Shown here: piece by piece, positions 1 to 8,061 of the stretch | How positions within the stretch are numbered: the first letter of the stretch is position 1 | Layout of the letters: each line of letters begins with the position of its first letter | Notes under the pieces: model-generated | The model's database searches: none | What the model was told of the DNA's origin: nothing | What the model saw: only the letters and a program-made list of their open reading frames with translations | Assembly: GCA_016296675.1 (NCBI GenBank) | Contig: JAEDIV010000051.1 | Location: forward strand, 1 to 15,417 | Length of the DNA stretch: 15,417 nt | Reading direction: 5' to 3' | DNA from: Clostridia bacterium | GTDB lineage: Bacteria > Bacillota > Clostridia > Christensenellales > Aristaeellaceae | Translations under genes and position numbers: made by a program

Positions 1-53
1 AGAGGAAGTGCGCTCCCTCTCCATACCTCTCCCGGAGGTTTGTTGATGATCTG

Positions 54-90
54 AAGACGCCCGGCTTACAGCTTGTATGCCGGGCGTCTT
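54..90. terminator. Strong hairpin, probable terminator at left edge
   Basis: A perfect 12-bp inverted repeat: AAGACGCCCGGC (54-65) pairs with GCCGGGCGTCTT (79-90). Inside it, after a T-T mismatch, TACA/TGTA can pair around a 3-nt loop. It lies 11 nt past the stop codon of the minus-strand mannosidase gene. On the minus strand no U-tract follows the hairpin; on the plus strand it is followed by GTTCTTTT. It may therefore end a plus-strand gene lying outside the window, serve as a 3' barrier for the mannosidase mRNA, or both. Confidence 0.65.
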
Positions 91-101
91 GTTCTTTTGG
101 T

Positions 102-3100
102 TTATACGAGGCGGATGGTTACGATTTCGTAGGGCTTCATGGTGATCGTCAGCTTGTCGCCTTCAAATTTGGCTTCGTTTTCGTCGTCTTCCATGAGAGA
201 AGTGAAGACCGCCTTTTCGAAGGGGGCTTTTACGGTAAGCGTGATGTTTGTGCGCTTTCCGAAGCACTCGTACATTCTGAGGATTGTGCCCTCGCCGTGC
301 AGCGCGCCCTTGACCGTTTCGATCATGACGTTTTCGCTGTCGACAGATGCGAACATTTCGGCAACAGAAGCGTTATCGCCGTTTTCGGCCTTTTCGGCAG
401 CCACGGGGATGTTCATTTCATAAGCGGCCTTGGGAACATTTGCACATCTCCAGTCGCCTGCGTGCGGGTAGATCGCGTAGGTGAACTCGTGCTCTTCCTG
501 GTCCGCCGTCGGATCGGGATCGGTGGCAGATTTTAAAAGGGTAAGCGCGATGCCGTTTTCGTCGACCGAGTAGCCGTATTTGCAGTCGTTCATGATGGCA
601 ACACCGTAGCCGGGCTCGCTGACGTCGGCCCACTTGTGGGCGCAGACTTCAAATCTTGCAACGTCCCAGGAGGTGTTTTTATGGGTGGCGCGCTTGACGT
701 TTCCGTACTGGATGTCAAACTGCGCGTCGTTGTAGAACACATCCACCGGGAAGTGCGCCTTTAACAGGCCATGGGGTTCCTTCCAGTCGACATGGGTTTT
801 GAAGTCGATCTTCTTAAGGTCGGCATAGAAGATGACATCCTGCGTGATCGTGCTCATGGAAGTCAGATACTTCATGCGAACGATCGATACAACGGGGCCT
901 TCTGCGATCTTTTCGACCGAAATGAGCTTGTCCATATCCCAGCGCTTTTCGTCGTAATAGATGTTGATATCCCATGCGTCGTAGTTGTGGGGGCGGTTTT
1001 CGTAGTGAACGATCTTGTTGAGCGCTTCGCCCTTTTTGACGACTTCGCGATTGTTTTCCTTGTCGAAGAGGCTTACGATTTCGCCCATATCGTTGAATGC
1101 GCCCTTGAAGAACGGGGTTTCAAAGCACTTTTCGCAGGCGTGTACGCGCGCGGGCGCTTCTTCACCATATACATACCACATGTGGGTCGCGCCCATGGGA
1201 ACAAGGCCTTTGACGAAGGATACGCACTTGCCTTCGACTCTCTGAACCGGGAAAAGATCGCCCTTGGCGTTTTTAAGATGTGTAACGCCCTCGGGCGCGT
1301 CGAACCAGACGACGTCGTTTCGTTCGTGGGAGAGGGAATTGAAGAATACCTGATCGCCCGCGGCGTCCTTCATAAGGGCGTCCATTGCCTCGGCGCGAAG
1401 CTTTCCTACGCGCTTAAAGAGGTCGGCGTAGGTTTCGTTGGAATCGGTGTAGACCTTATGGATGGAGGAACCGGGCAGGATGTCGTGGAACTGAAGGGTC
1501 AGCATGCTGCGCCAGATTTCGCGAAGCTCGTCCTGCGGATAGGAAACGCCCTTCTTTTCGGCGAGCGTGCGCCAGAATTCGACGTCGCGAAGTGCGATTT
1601 CAAGCTTTCTGTTGTTTTTTTTGTTTCTGCCCTGAGAGGTGTAGGTGCCTCTGTGGTATTCAAGATAAAGTTCGCCCGACCACTTGGGCAGGTTCTTTTT
1701 GCCTTCCACGCGCTTTTCAAGCTGTTCAAAGAAGTCGCGGGAGAAGGTCTGCTTAACTGCCGGCATCTGCGCCACAGGGTTTTTCATGCGGCGTGCGTTT
1801 TCGATCATATCTTCGGTCGTTCCTCCGCCGCCGTCGCCAAAGCCGTAGGACATGATGTAATGGTTGTCCACGCCCTTCTGCTGGAAGCGCTGCCAGCCGC
1901 CCTTGACCTGGCTGGGATTGAGCATGGAGTTGTAGGTGGTAAAGTAGGCAAGGTCGGTGTTTGCGTCGCCGCCGAAATCGCGGGAAGGGGTGAAGTGGGT
2001 GAGCACTTCGCTTCCGTCGATGCCCTTCCACATGAAGGTGTCGTAGGGCGAGAGGTTGAATTCGCTCCAGGAGAGCTTGGAGGTCATGAAGTAATCGATT
2101 TTGCTCTTTTTAAGGATCTGGGGAAGCGCGGCGGAGTAGCCGAATACGTCGGGCAGCCACAAAACCTTGCTTCTCTTTCCAAATTCGGTCTCGAAGAATT
2201 CGTTTCCGTAGAGGAACTGACGAACGAGGGCTTCACCGCCGGAGAGGTTGCAGTCGGCTTCGACCCACATGCCGCCTTCGGGCTCCCACTGGCCGCGCTT
2301 GACGGCTTCCTTGATGCGCTCAAAGACTTCGGGGGCATCTTCTTTTACAAACTGATAGAGCTGGGGCTGCGAAGACATGAATTTGAAATCGGGATACTGC
2401 TCCATGAGCTTGAGCATCGTGGAGAAGGAGCGAACGGCCTTATGTCGCGTCTGATAGATATCCCACAGCCATGCAACGTCGATGTGCGTGTGACCGATGG
2501 CGTCGGCAATGGCCTCGGGTTCGACGTTTTCAAGAGGTTTATAGTAGTTTTCACTCATATAGTCGCGCGCAGCCTGGATGGAGGCGTGGAAAGCGTCGGA
2601 GAAGGGCACGCGCAGATCCAGGAGATTGATTGCGTCGCTGAGCGTACGGAGCGTAAGCTCTCTGTCGCGGTTTCCGTCGGGCAGCATGAGCGCGGCCTGA
2701 TGCGGAACGGAGAAATCGTAATAAAGCTGCTGAACATCGTCCATTACGTCGATTACGCTTAAGCTCATGCGCGCAAGCTTGATGCCCGCAGCGCCGTTTG
2801 CGCCCAGGTGATACGCCTGCATGAAAATGTCAAACGTTTCGCCGGGCTTGGCCGTTTTCTGAAGCACGAGCTCGGTATGGCGGGTGTCAAAGGCCTGTTC
2901 GATTTTGCCGTTTACCCATACGACTACCTGCGGATGCGTGGCTTCCCATTCGCCCTCCATGCCGGTAAGCATGGAAAGACGAACCTGCCCCCTGTAATCT
3001 TCAGGCACCTTTACGGTGAATCTGAAGTCGTACCAGTTGTCGCCCTGCTTCTGGGCCCAGAGTCCCCCGTTTTCAAACGGGACAAAATCCTTGCTATCGC

Positions 3101-3206
3101 GCGGAGCGATTTCCACGTTTTCGATCATGGTGCGCTTGCGGATGCGAAGACTCCAAAGGTCAGAGATGATCTTGCGGACGCGCGCGTCCAGCTGATGAAG
3201 CTGCAT
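102..3206 (-). CDS. GH38 alpha-mannosidase (Ams1-like class), cytosolic
   Basis: 1034-residue glycoside hydrolase family 38 enzyme, a retaining zinc-dependent alpha-mannosidase. The N-terminal ~230 residues form a beta-rich domain. The catalytic domain starts with GHTHIDVAWLW (238-248), whose H241 and D243 match the HxD zinc ligands. LPDVFGYS (351-358) supplies D353, the expected nucleophile and zinc ligand. QFHDILPGSS (572-581) supplies H574, the last zinc ligand. The C-terminal part matches GH38 beta domains (RMYECFGKRTNITL, then a final beta-strand motif). There is no signal peptide, so it should act in the cytosol on imported mannosides. The start at 3206 has an AGGAGA Shine-Dalgarno 8-9 nt upstream. 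It begins 29 nt after dapF with no convincing promoter between, so it is probably co-transcribed with dapF. Family assignment is sure; the substrate linkage is not known. Confidence 0.96.
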   Translation of the reverse strand: MQLHQLDARVRKIISDLWSLRIRKRTMIENVEIAPRDSKDFVPFENGGLWAQKQGDNWYDFRFTVKVPEDYRGQVRLSMLTGMEGEWEATHPQVVVWVNGKIEQAFDTRHTELVLQKTAKPGETFDIFMQAYHLGANGAAGIKLARMSLSVIDVMDDVQQLYYDFSVPHQAALMLPDGNRDRELTLRTLSDAINLLDLRVPFSDAFHASIQAARDYMSENYYKPLENVEPEAIADAIGHTHIDVAWLWDIYQTRHKAVRSFSTMLKLMEQYPDFKFMSSQPQLYQFVKEDAPEVFERIKEAVKRGQWEPEGGMWVEADCNLSGGEALVRQFLYGNEFFETEFGKRSKVLWLPDVFGYSAALPQILKKSKIDYFMTSKLSWSEFNLSPYDTFMWKGIDGSEVLTHFTPSRDFGGDANTDLAYFTTYNSMLNPSQVKGGWQRFQQKGVDNHYIMSYGFGDGGGGTTEDMIENARRMKNPVAQMPAVKQTFSRDFFEQLEKRVEGKKNLPKWSGELYLEYHRGTYTSQGRNKKNNRKLEIALRDVEFWRTLAEKKGVSYPQDELREIWRSMLTLQFHDILPGSSIHKVYTDSNETYADLFKRVGKLRAEAMDALMKDAAGDQVFFNSLSHERNDVVWFDAPEGVTHLKNAKGDLFPVQRVEGKCVSFVKGLVPMGATHMWYVYGEEAPARVHACEKCFETPFFKGAFNDMGEIVSLFDKENNREVVKKGEALNKIVHYENRPHNYDAWDINIYYDEKRWDMDKLISVEKIAEGPVVSIVRMKYLTSMSTITQDVIFYADLKKIDFKTHVDWKEPHGLLKAHFPVDVFYNDAQFDIQYGNVKRATHKNTSWDVARFEVCAHKWADVSEPGYGVAIMNDCKYGYSVDENGIALTLLKSATDPDPTADQEEHEFTYAIYPHAGDWRCANVPKAAYEMNIPVAAEKAENGDNASVAEMFASVDSENVMIETVKGALHGEGTILRMYECFGKRTNITLTVKAPFEKAVFTSLMEDDENEAKFEGDKLTITMKPYEIVTIRLV

Positions 3207-3235
3207 AAGTCCATTCTCCTTTATATGTAAATCTA

Positions 3236-4045
3236 CTAAAGTTTATTTTTCCAGATTCCGGTAAAGCTGATTTCGGCAGGTCCGGTCATGAACACGCTGC
3301 CGGAAGGCGTCCATTCGATGAACAGGTCTCCTCCGGGCAGGGAAACGGTGGCGGATCTATTGCATGCGCCCGCATGCGACGCGGCAACCAGTGTTGCGCA
3401 CGCGCCGCTTCCGCAGGCCATGGTGGGGCCGCTTCCGCGCTCCCAGATGCGGGCCTTCAGGTGCGAAGAGTCCAGAACCTCTAAAAACGATGCGTTCACA
3501 TGCGTCGGAAACACGGGATTTGTCTCCGCAAACGGGCCGTCCGAAAAGAACTGGGCGTCGCTTTTCTGCGGCCTGTCCAGCGTTACCGCGTGGAAGTTTC
3601 CAAGGCTCAGATAGGTGAAATCCGCCCTGCCGCCGTCCGGGAAAACAAGGGTCTTCTTTTTAGGCTCAATCACGGGAACGCCCATTTCCACACGCGCGCC
3701 CGTGGCGACGCCGCCCTCGATCACCATTTCGAGTTCCCGTAAGCCGCCGCCGGTCATAATGCGCATCTTTTCTTTTTTTACAAGCCCGGAATCGTACAGA
3801 TATTTGCCAACGCAGCGGATGCCGTTTCCGCACATGTTGCTTTCGCTTCCGTCCTTGTTGAAAATGCGCATTCTGGCGTCCGCGCCGTCTTCGGGCAGGA
3901 TCAGAATCAGTCCGTCCGACCCGACGCCCGTATGCGGCTTTGAAATCTCGATCGAAAGCGCAGCCGGATCAGCCGGCGCGGGGTTTTTAAAGCAGTCCAC
4001 ATATACATAATCGTTTCCGATGCCGTGCATCTTGATAAATTCCAT
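3236..4045 (-). CDS. dapF: Diaminopimelate epimerase
   Basis: 269-residue DapF, which interconverts LL- and meso-diaminopimelate for lysine and peptidoglycan synthesis in the cytosol. The N-terminus reads MEFIKMHGIGNDYVYVD, typical of the family. The two catalytic cysteines are visible: C72 in ESNMCGNGIRC and C211 in MACGSGACA, in the usual two-fold repeated arrangement. Length is normal. I chose the ATG at 4045 rather than an in-frame ATG at 4075: AAGGAG sits about 7 nt before 4045, the homology begins there, and the -10 box of the promoter would lie inside the extra codons. It is the first gene of a minus-strand unit that continues into the GH38 gene, an unusual pairing of a biosynthetic gene with a glycosidase. 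Confidence 0.97.
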   Translation of the reverse strand: MEFIKMHGIGNDYVYVDCFKNPAPADPAALSIEISKPHTGVGSDGLILILPEDGADARMRIFNKDGSESNMCGNGIRCVGKYLYDSGLVKKEKMRIMTGGGLRELEMVIEGGVATGARVEMGVPVIEPKKKTLVFPDGGRADFTYLSLGNFHAVTLDRPQKSDAQFFSDGPFAETNPVFPTHVNASFLEVLDSSHLKARIWERGSGPTMACGSGACATLVAASHAGACNRSATVSLPGGDLFIEWTPSGSVFMTGPAEISFTGIWKNKL

Positions 4046-4073
4046 GTTTGTCTCCTTAAAAAATTCTGCTTCC

Positions 4074-4103
4074 ATTATACCGTTTTGAACCGTGTTCGGT
4101 CAA
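4074..4103 (-). promoter_or_regulatory. Vegetative promoter of dapF
   Basis: On the minus strand a -35 box TTGACC (4098-4103) and a perfect -10 box TATAAT (4074-4079) are separated by 18 nt. The predicted transcription start near 4067 gives a leader of about 20 nt ending in the dapF Shine-Dalgarno. It should drive dapF and the downstream mannosidase gene. Confidence 0.75.
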
Positions 4104-4151
4104 TGGGCAGATGAAATTTTGCTTTGGAAACCGAAAAAATCAGCAAAAAAG

Positions 4152-4179
4152 TTGTAATTTTCAATTGTTATGGTACACT
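4152..4179 (+). promoter_or_regulatory. Probable promoter of the ArsC-like/methyltransferase unit
   Basis: -35-like TTGTAA (4152-4157) and -10-like TACACT (4174-4179) with a 16-nt spacer. TGG directly before the -10 gives an extended TGn motif. It lies ahead of an AGGAG (4194-4198) and the ATG at 4208. It is weaker than the dapF promoter that diverges from the same intergenic region. Confidence 0.5.
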
Positions 4180-4207
4180 ATAGAAAAAAGCACAGGAGAA
4201 AAGGAAC

Positions 4208-4564
4208 ATGCTCAAATACATCTGCTACCCCAAATGCACCACCTGCCAGAAAGCGGAGAAGTGGCTTATCGATAACGGCGCTGAATATGAACTTCGGGAC
4301 ATCAAACGGAATAACCCCACTCTTTCAGAGCTTACCCAGTGGTACAAAAAAAGCGGCCTTCCGCTCAGAAAATTTTTCAACACCTCCGGGCTTCTTTATA
4401 AATCGCTCGATCTCAAAAACAAGCTTCCTGAAATGACCGAGGAGGAAATGCTTTCGCTTCTTTCAACGGACGGGATGCTGGTCAAGCGTCCGATCGTGAT
4501 CGGAGAAGATTTTGTCCTGGTCGGATTCAGGGAAAATGAGTGGACGGAGAAGATTTTAAAATGA
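4208..4564 (+). CDS. ArsC/Spx-fold protein (YusI-like arsenate reductase family)
   Basis: 118-residue thioredoxin-fold protein of the ArsC/Spx family. It opens with LKYICYPKCTTCQKAEKWL, carrying the C10-T-T-C13 redox motif. It continues with FNTSGLLYKSL (about 57-67) and DGMLVKRPIVIGEDFVLVGF (about 87-106), the hallmark second half of the family. Length equals that of B. subtilis YusI-type proteins. Members are usually annotated as arsenate reductase or Spx/MgsR-like regulators. The absence of any ars transporter or arsR nearby argues against a dedicated arsenic role, so the function is probably thiol/redox-related (inference). Start is ATG 4208 behind AGGAG (4194-4198). Its stop codon overlaps the next start in ATGA, indicating translational coupling. 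Confidence 0.9.
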   Translation: MLKYICYPKCTTCQKAEKWLIDNGAEYELRDIKRNNPTLSELTQWYKKSGLPLRKFFNTSGLLYKSLDLKNKLPEMTEEEMLSLLSTDGMLVKRPIVIGEDFVLVGFRENEWTEKILK

Positions 4565-5118
4565 TTTCGGACACGATAGGGGAAATTTCCCTTCGGATGA
4601 AGACTGATAGCGATCTTTTTTCACCTTCCGGGCTTGATCTTGGCACACGCGCGATGCTGGAAGAAAGGCCTGTGCAGGCGGGGGAAAAGGTGCTCGATCT
4701 CGGCTGCGGCGCGGGCTGGGTCGGAATCTATGCCAGCAAAATTACGGGCGATGAAAACGTCGTCATGTGCGATGTGAGCGAAAGCGCGGTGGCATATTCA
4801 AAGGAGAACGCTGAATTGAACGGCGTTTCGCCGAAGATTGTTTTGTCCGATGGATTTTTGAATCTTTCGGATACCGGGTTTCAGGTGATCTATTCCAATC
4901 CCCCTTATCAGACGGACTTCAAGGTCGCAAAGCATTTTATCGAAAAGGGATTTAACCGCCTTCAGTTGGGCGGTCAGATGGTGATGGTCGTAAAAAGGCG
5001 CGCGTGGTATGAAAATAAGCTCAAGGCCATTTTCGGCGGCTGCCGCGTGATGGAAAAATACGGTTATTTTGTGTTCGTGGCTGAAAAGCGAAGCATGCAG
5101 TATGCAAAAAAGAAATAG
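4561..5118 (+). CDS. RsmC-like class I SAM-dependent methyltransferase
   Basis: 185-residue methyltransferase of the small MTS/RsmC group, which methylates guanine in 16S rRNA in characterised members. Visible features: an N-terminal FSPSGLDLGT segment (20-29); SAM-binding motif I VLDLGCGAGWVG (44-55); acidic D71 at the end of strand 2; and the NPPY motif (113-116), typical of N-methylation of exocyclic amino groups on bases or amide groups. It is short, lacking the duplicated N-terminal domain of E. coli RsmC, as is usual in Firmicutes. I start it at ATG 4561, which overlaps the preceding stop (ATGA) and has GGAGA about 10 nt upstream. A GTG at 4540 in frame is a possible alternative. The exact RNA target cannot be read from the sequence. 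Confidence 0.88.
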   Translation: MISDTIGEISLRMKTDSDLFSPSGLDLGTRAMLEERPVQAGEKVLDLGCGAGWVGIYASKITGDENVVMCDVSESAVAYSKENAELNGVSPKIVLSDGFLNLSDTGFQVIYSNPPYQTDFKVAKHFIEKGFNRLQLGGQMVMVVKRRAWYENKLKAIFGGCRVMEKYGYFVFVAEKRSMQYAKKK

Positions 5119-5149
5119 ACGGAAATACAGGGAAAATGAATTTCCAGAG

Positions 5150-5196
5150 AAAAAGGGGCTGTTGCAGAAGCAAAAAATCTGCAGCAGCCCCTTTTT
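5150..5196. terminator. Bidirectional intrinsic terminator between convergent units
   Basis: A 19-bp stem with one G-T wobble or mismatch: 5150-5168 (AAAAAGGGGCTG...) pairs with 5178-5196 (...CAGCCCCTTTTT) around a 9-nt loop. A GC-rich core is flanked by A-tracts on the left arm and T-tracts on the right, so a U-run results in both directions. It lies 31 nt after the methyltransferase stop and 9 nt after the stop of the minus-strand GH38 gene, so it can end both transcripts. Confidence 0.93.
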
Positions 5197-5205
5197 GTGT
5201 AATCG

Positions 5206-8046
5206 TCAGCGGTAGATCTTGACCTGTGCGATGGTGTAGGCGGGAACCTTGAAGGAAACTTCGTTACCCTTTTTGCAGCATTCGCCAAGCACGTTTTCAT
5301 CAAGATCGGTAAGCACAGCCTTTTTGACTGGCATGCCGGGATTTACGGTGATTTCGTCGTCCTTTCCGCATGTTTCAAATACGCGCACGGTGAGCGCGCC
5401 GTCCTTTGCGATCTGAATGGCGCTTACGATGGAGGAAGCGGTTTTAACGTCGATGAGCTTCATATTGGGCGCGAGCTTGCCTTCATGCGCGCCGGTGGGT
5501 ACGGCGATCATGTTGCGGGTGAGCGCCTGCGCCTGGGTCTTCAGACGGAAGGGGCAGGGCTTTTCGATGAGCACATAGAGGTTGATCGCGTGGATTCCGC
5601 GCTCGGGATAGAGGTCGGGCGTGCCGGCGGTGTTGATGAGGGTTACGGTCAAAACGTCGTCCGCCAGGCGGAAGCCGTATTTGCAGTCGGTGATGAGCGC
5701 CGCAGTCTCGTCTTCGGTGTTTGCGCAGCCATAGGTGAGCGCGGGAACGTCCATTTCGCGCTGCGGACGGAGGGCAAAGCCGGCGGGAACGTCGTTTAAG
5801 ATTTCCTCCGCGTCCTCTTTGAGCGGCAGGCGGTAGGTGAGAACGGGCAGGGCTTTTTGGCCCTTGCAGGTTTCGTGCCAGTCGATCTTAAACGCGTAAT
5901 GCAGATTCTTTGCGCCCTTGTCGAGGGAAACGGTCAGCTGAACATCGGAATGCATCACCGTCTGCCTGAAGGTCGCGCTCTTTCGAAGGGCGTTTTCACG
6001 GACGGATACATTGTAGGTATCGGTCACAGGGGTGATGGAGAAATAGCGTCCGATGCGCCATGCGCTCATGTCGCTGTCCTGGGTCATGACGAGGTTGAGA
6101 CCCGCCGGGGCTTTGAGCATTTCTTTATTGGTTTCCTTGTTGATCAGAGACTGCATCTGGCCGCTTCCGGTGTCGAAGGTGGCCTTGATGAACTCATTTT
6201 CAAGGATGATTTTGTCCTGCGGCTCTTCCACGCGCTCATCAATCAGAAGGTGCGTCGGATAATCCGTGATCTCCTTTTCGCGAAGGGCGTATACGCGGTA
6301 GCCCAGAGCCGGAACGCTGGCGTCAATCAAAAAGCGGGTGTAGTAGTGCGTCCAGTAATGTTGGGGCGTATTGTCGAGGCGCACAAAATTGACAGGAGCG
6401 CCTGTTTCGTCCACGATTTCTACATGACCCGGATCGCCCGCATAGTCCCAGACCGTGATTTCGACCATTTCGTTTCTTTCGATCTGGCTTGCGTTGAACA
6501 CGGTGTACACGCGCGTTTTTCCTGCGCCGCGCTCGGGATTGGGAACGCCGGCATAATTGTCGATGCCAAAACCTACGCCCGCGCCCTCGGCCATGGAGAG
6601 GGAAATGTCGTCATCGGAGGCAAAAATCGAGGTATCGATGTTTCTGGAAATGGCTTCGTAGGCCTTAGTTTCCTCGGTCTGCGCATAGCCGACGGCTTCG
6701 GCGAGCCTGCCCATGGCATGCTCTCGGCTTTCCTGAACGTCGGAGCCCGTGATGATATCGTGGAAGTGGCAGAAAAGCGTCTTCTGCCAGCCTTTTTCAA
6801 ACTGCTGAGGCTTAAAGGACGTGCCGAGCGCATTTGCCGCCAGCGCGCTCATCTTTTCCGCGCCCGTGAGCGCATTTTCCGCGCGGCGGTTTCCGAGCTT
6901 GATGCGGCTTTGCGTCGTATAGCAGCCGGTAAAGATGGCATTCAGTTCATGATCGATGACGGGAAGTTTTTCGCGGACCGCTTCGGCCTTTTTGAAATAC
7001 TCGTGAAGCGAGGAGAATTTGAGCGCCGGGAAAACGGGCCACGCTTTCATTTCGATCATGTTTTCAATGTCGCGCCTGGTCGCGCCGCCGCCGTGGTTTC
7101 CGACGCCGTAAACGATCATTGAGGTTTTTAGGCCCTTGCATCTTCTTTCGATCTCAAATACGCCCGTTCCGTTGTCGGGGTTGATGCCGCTGTTGTACCA
7201 GTAGGGCTCTTTATACATAAGAAGCTCTTTGCCGGAGGGCGCTTTATAGCGGTACAGCGTCAGATCGTCCTGGAAGCCGCGGCAATGATAGTAATAGGGC
7301 ACGTTTCCGAAAAGATCGATTTCCGGAACAAAACGGCTGTGTCCGAAGGTGTCCGGGGAGAAATCGACCTTGACCGAGCCGGGCGCAACGCCCCAGTGCT
7401 CATGAAGATATTTGCGGGTTTCGGAAATATGCCGGATGAGGGATTCGGTATCGGGCATGTTTTTGTCCGTTTCGACCCATGCGTTCGCCGTGACCTCCCA
7501 GCGTCCTTCCCGGATGCGCTCCATGATTTCCGCCATCATTTCGGGGTCGTGATCTTCCACGATCTGATAAACGCTTGCCTGCGACTGAGCAAAGGTGAAA
7601 TCCGGGTATTCCTTCATCAGGTTCAGCATCGTTCTGAACGTCGAAAGCGTGACGGCGACGGTCTCCTGCCAGCCCCACATCCAGTTCATGTCGATGTGCG
7701 CGTGGGCGACATACAAAACTTCGTAAGCCTTGGCTTCATCCTGCAAGGAAATCAGCGCCTGTTCGGCTTCTTCGCACTTGGAGGCGGCTAAAACGCCCTC
7801 TTCCCGGATCGCGTTTTCGAGAATCGAAAGCGCCCGGTCGATATGGGAATCATATTTGTGTTCGCGGTTTTCCGAAAGCTTGATGGCAAAATCGATTTCG
7901 GATAAAATGCGCTTGTTCCATTTGGACATGCCGGTGATGTTGTTCATCTCCGCCCTGCTCGGTCCCATGGTATGCTCAAAATGCGCCTTTTCGCGGTTTC
8001 CGGGCACGAGGGTTTTGAGGGCTTTGAAACGCGCGTACAGATTCAT
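5206..8046 (-). CDS. GH38 alpha-mannosidase, second and divergent copy
   Basis: 946-residue family 38 glycosidase, the last gene of the kinase-isomerase-epimerase-mannosidase operon. VAHAHIDMNWMWGW (113-126) carries the zinc ligands H117 and D119. FSPDTFGHS (229-237) carries the expected nucleophile D232. HFHDIITGSD (427-436) carries H429. The conserved catalytic residues are therefore present. It differs strongly from the other GH38 in this window: it has a shorter N-terminal part (about 110 residues) and a different motif context (PDTFGHSRFVPE rather than PDVFGYSAALPQ), so it is a separate subfamily and not a recent duplicate. There is no signal peptide. Start 8046 has AGGAGG 8 nt upstream and lies 15 nt after the epimerase stop. 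Its likely job is to release mannose (or a related sugar) from an imported oligosaccharide or conjugate; the substrate is unknown. Confidence 0.94.
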   Translation of the reverse strand: MNLYARFKALKTLVPGNREKAHFEHTMGPSRAEMNNITGMSKWNKRILSEIDFAIKLSENREHKYDSHIDRALSILENAIREEGVLAASKCEEAEQALISLQDEAKAYEVLYVAHAHIDMNWMWGWQETVAVTLSTFRTMLNLMKEYPDFTFAQSQASVYQIVEDHDPEMMAEIMERIREGRWEVTANAWVETDKNMPDTESLIRHISETRKYLHEHWGVAPGSVKVDFSPDTFGHSRFVPEIDLFGNVPYYYHCRGFQDDLTLYRYKAPSGKELLMYKEPYWYNSGINPDNGTGVFEIERRCKGLKTSMIVYGVGNHGGGATRRDIENMIEMKAWPVFPALKFSSLHEYFKKAEAVREKLPVIDHELNAIFTGCYTTQSRIKLGNRRAENALTGAEKMSALAANALGTSFKPQQFEKGWQKTLFCHFHDIITGSDVQESREHAMGRLAEAVGYAQTEETKAYEAISRNIDTSIFASDDDISLSMAEGAGVGFGIDNYAGVPNPERGAGKTRVYTVFNASQIERNEMVEITVWDYAGDPGHVEIVDETGAPVNFVRLDNTPQHYWTHYYTRFLIDASVPALGYRVYALREKEITDYPTHLLIDERVEEPQDKIILENEFIKATFDTGSGQMQSLINKETNKEMLKAPAGLNLVMTQDSDMSAWRIGRYFSITPVTDTYNVSVRENALRKSATFRQTVMHSDVQLTVSLDKGAKNLHYAFKIDWHETCKGQKALPVLTYRLPLKEDAEEILNDVPAGFALRPQREMDVPALTYGCANTEDETAALITDCKYGFRLADDVLTVTLINTAGTPDLYPERGIHAINLYVLIEKPCPFRLKTQAQALTRNMIAVPTGAHEGKLAPNMKLIDVKTASSIVSAIQIAKDGALTVRVFETCGKDDEITVNPGMPVKKAVLTDLDENVLGECCKKGNEVSFKVPAYTIAQVKIYR

Positions 8047-8061
8047 ATAGCCTTCCTCCTT

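Noticed and set aside
1..53. Possible 3' end of another gene or a second hairpin (AGAGG...CCTCT, 1-20)
   Set aside because: The stem is only about 5 bp without a T-run, and the segment is too short to assign to any gene.
771..2762. Open frame of about 660 codons on the plus strand, antisense to the first GH38 gene
   Set aside because: It has no recognisable motif and lies wholly opposite a gene with clear family signatures; long antisense frames are common where codon third positions are G/C-rich.
3207..3235. Separate promoter for the first GH38 gene (TATAAA at 3220-3225 on the minus strand)
   Set aside because: The TATAAA overlaps the Shine-Dalgarno region and there is no acceptable -35 box, so it could not yield a leader with a ribosome binding site.
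4208..4564. Arsenic resistance gene (arsC)
   Set aside because: The family fits, but there is no arsR, arsB or acr3 nearby and the sequence reads more like the YusI/Spx-like group, so no resistance role is claimed.
5857..7122. Open frame of about 420 codons on the plus strand opposite the second GH38 gene
   Set aside because: No family motifs; the minus-strand frame carries all the catalytic residues and sits in a well-spaced operon.
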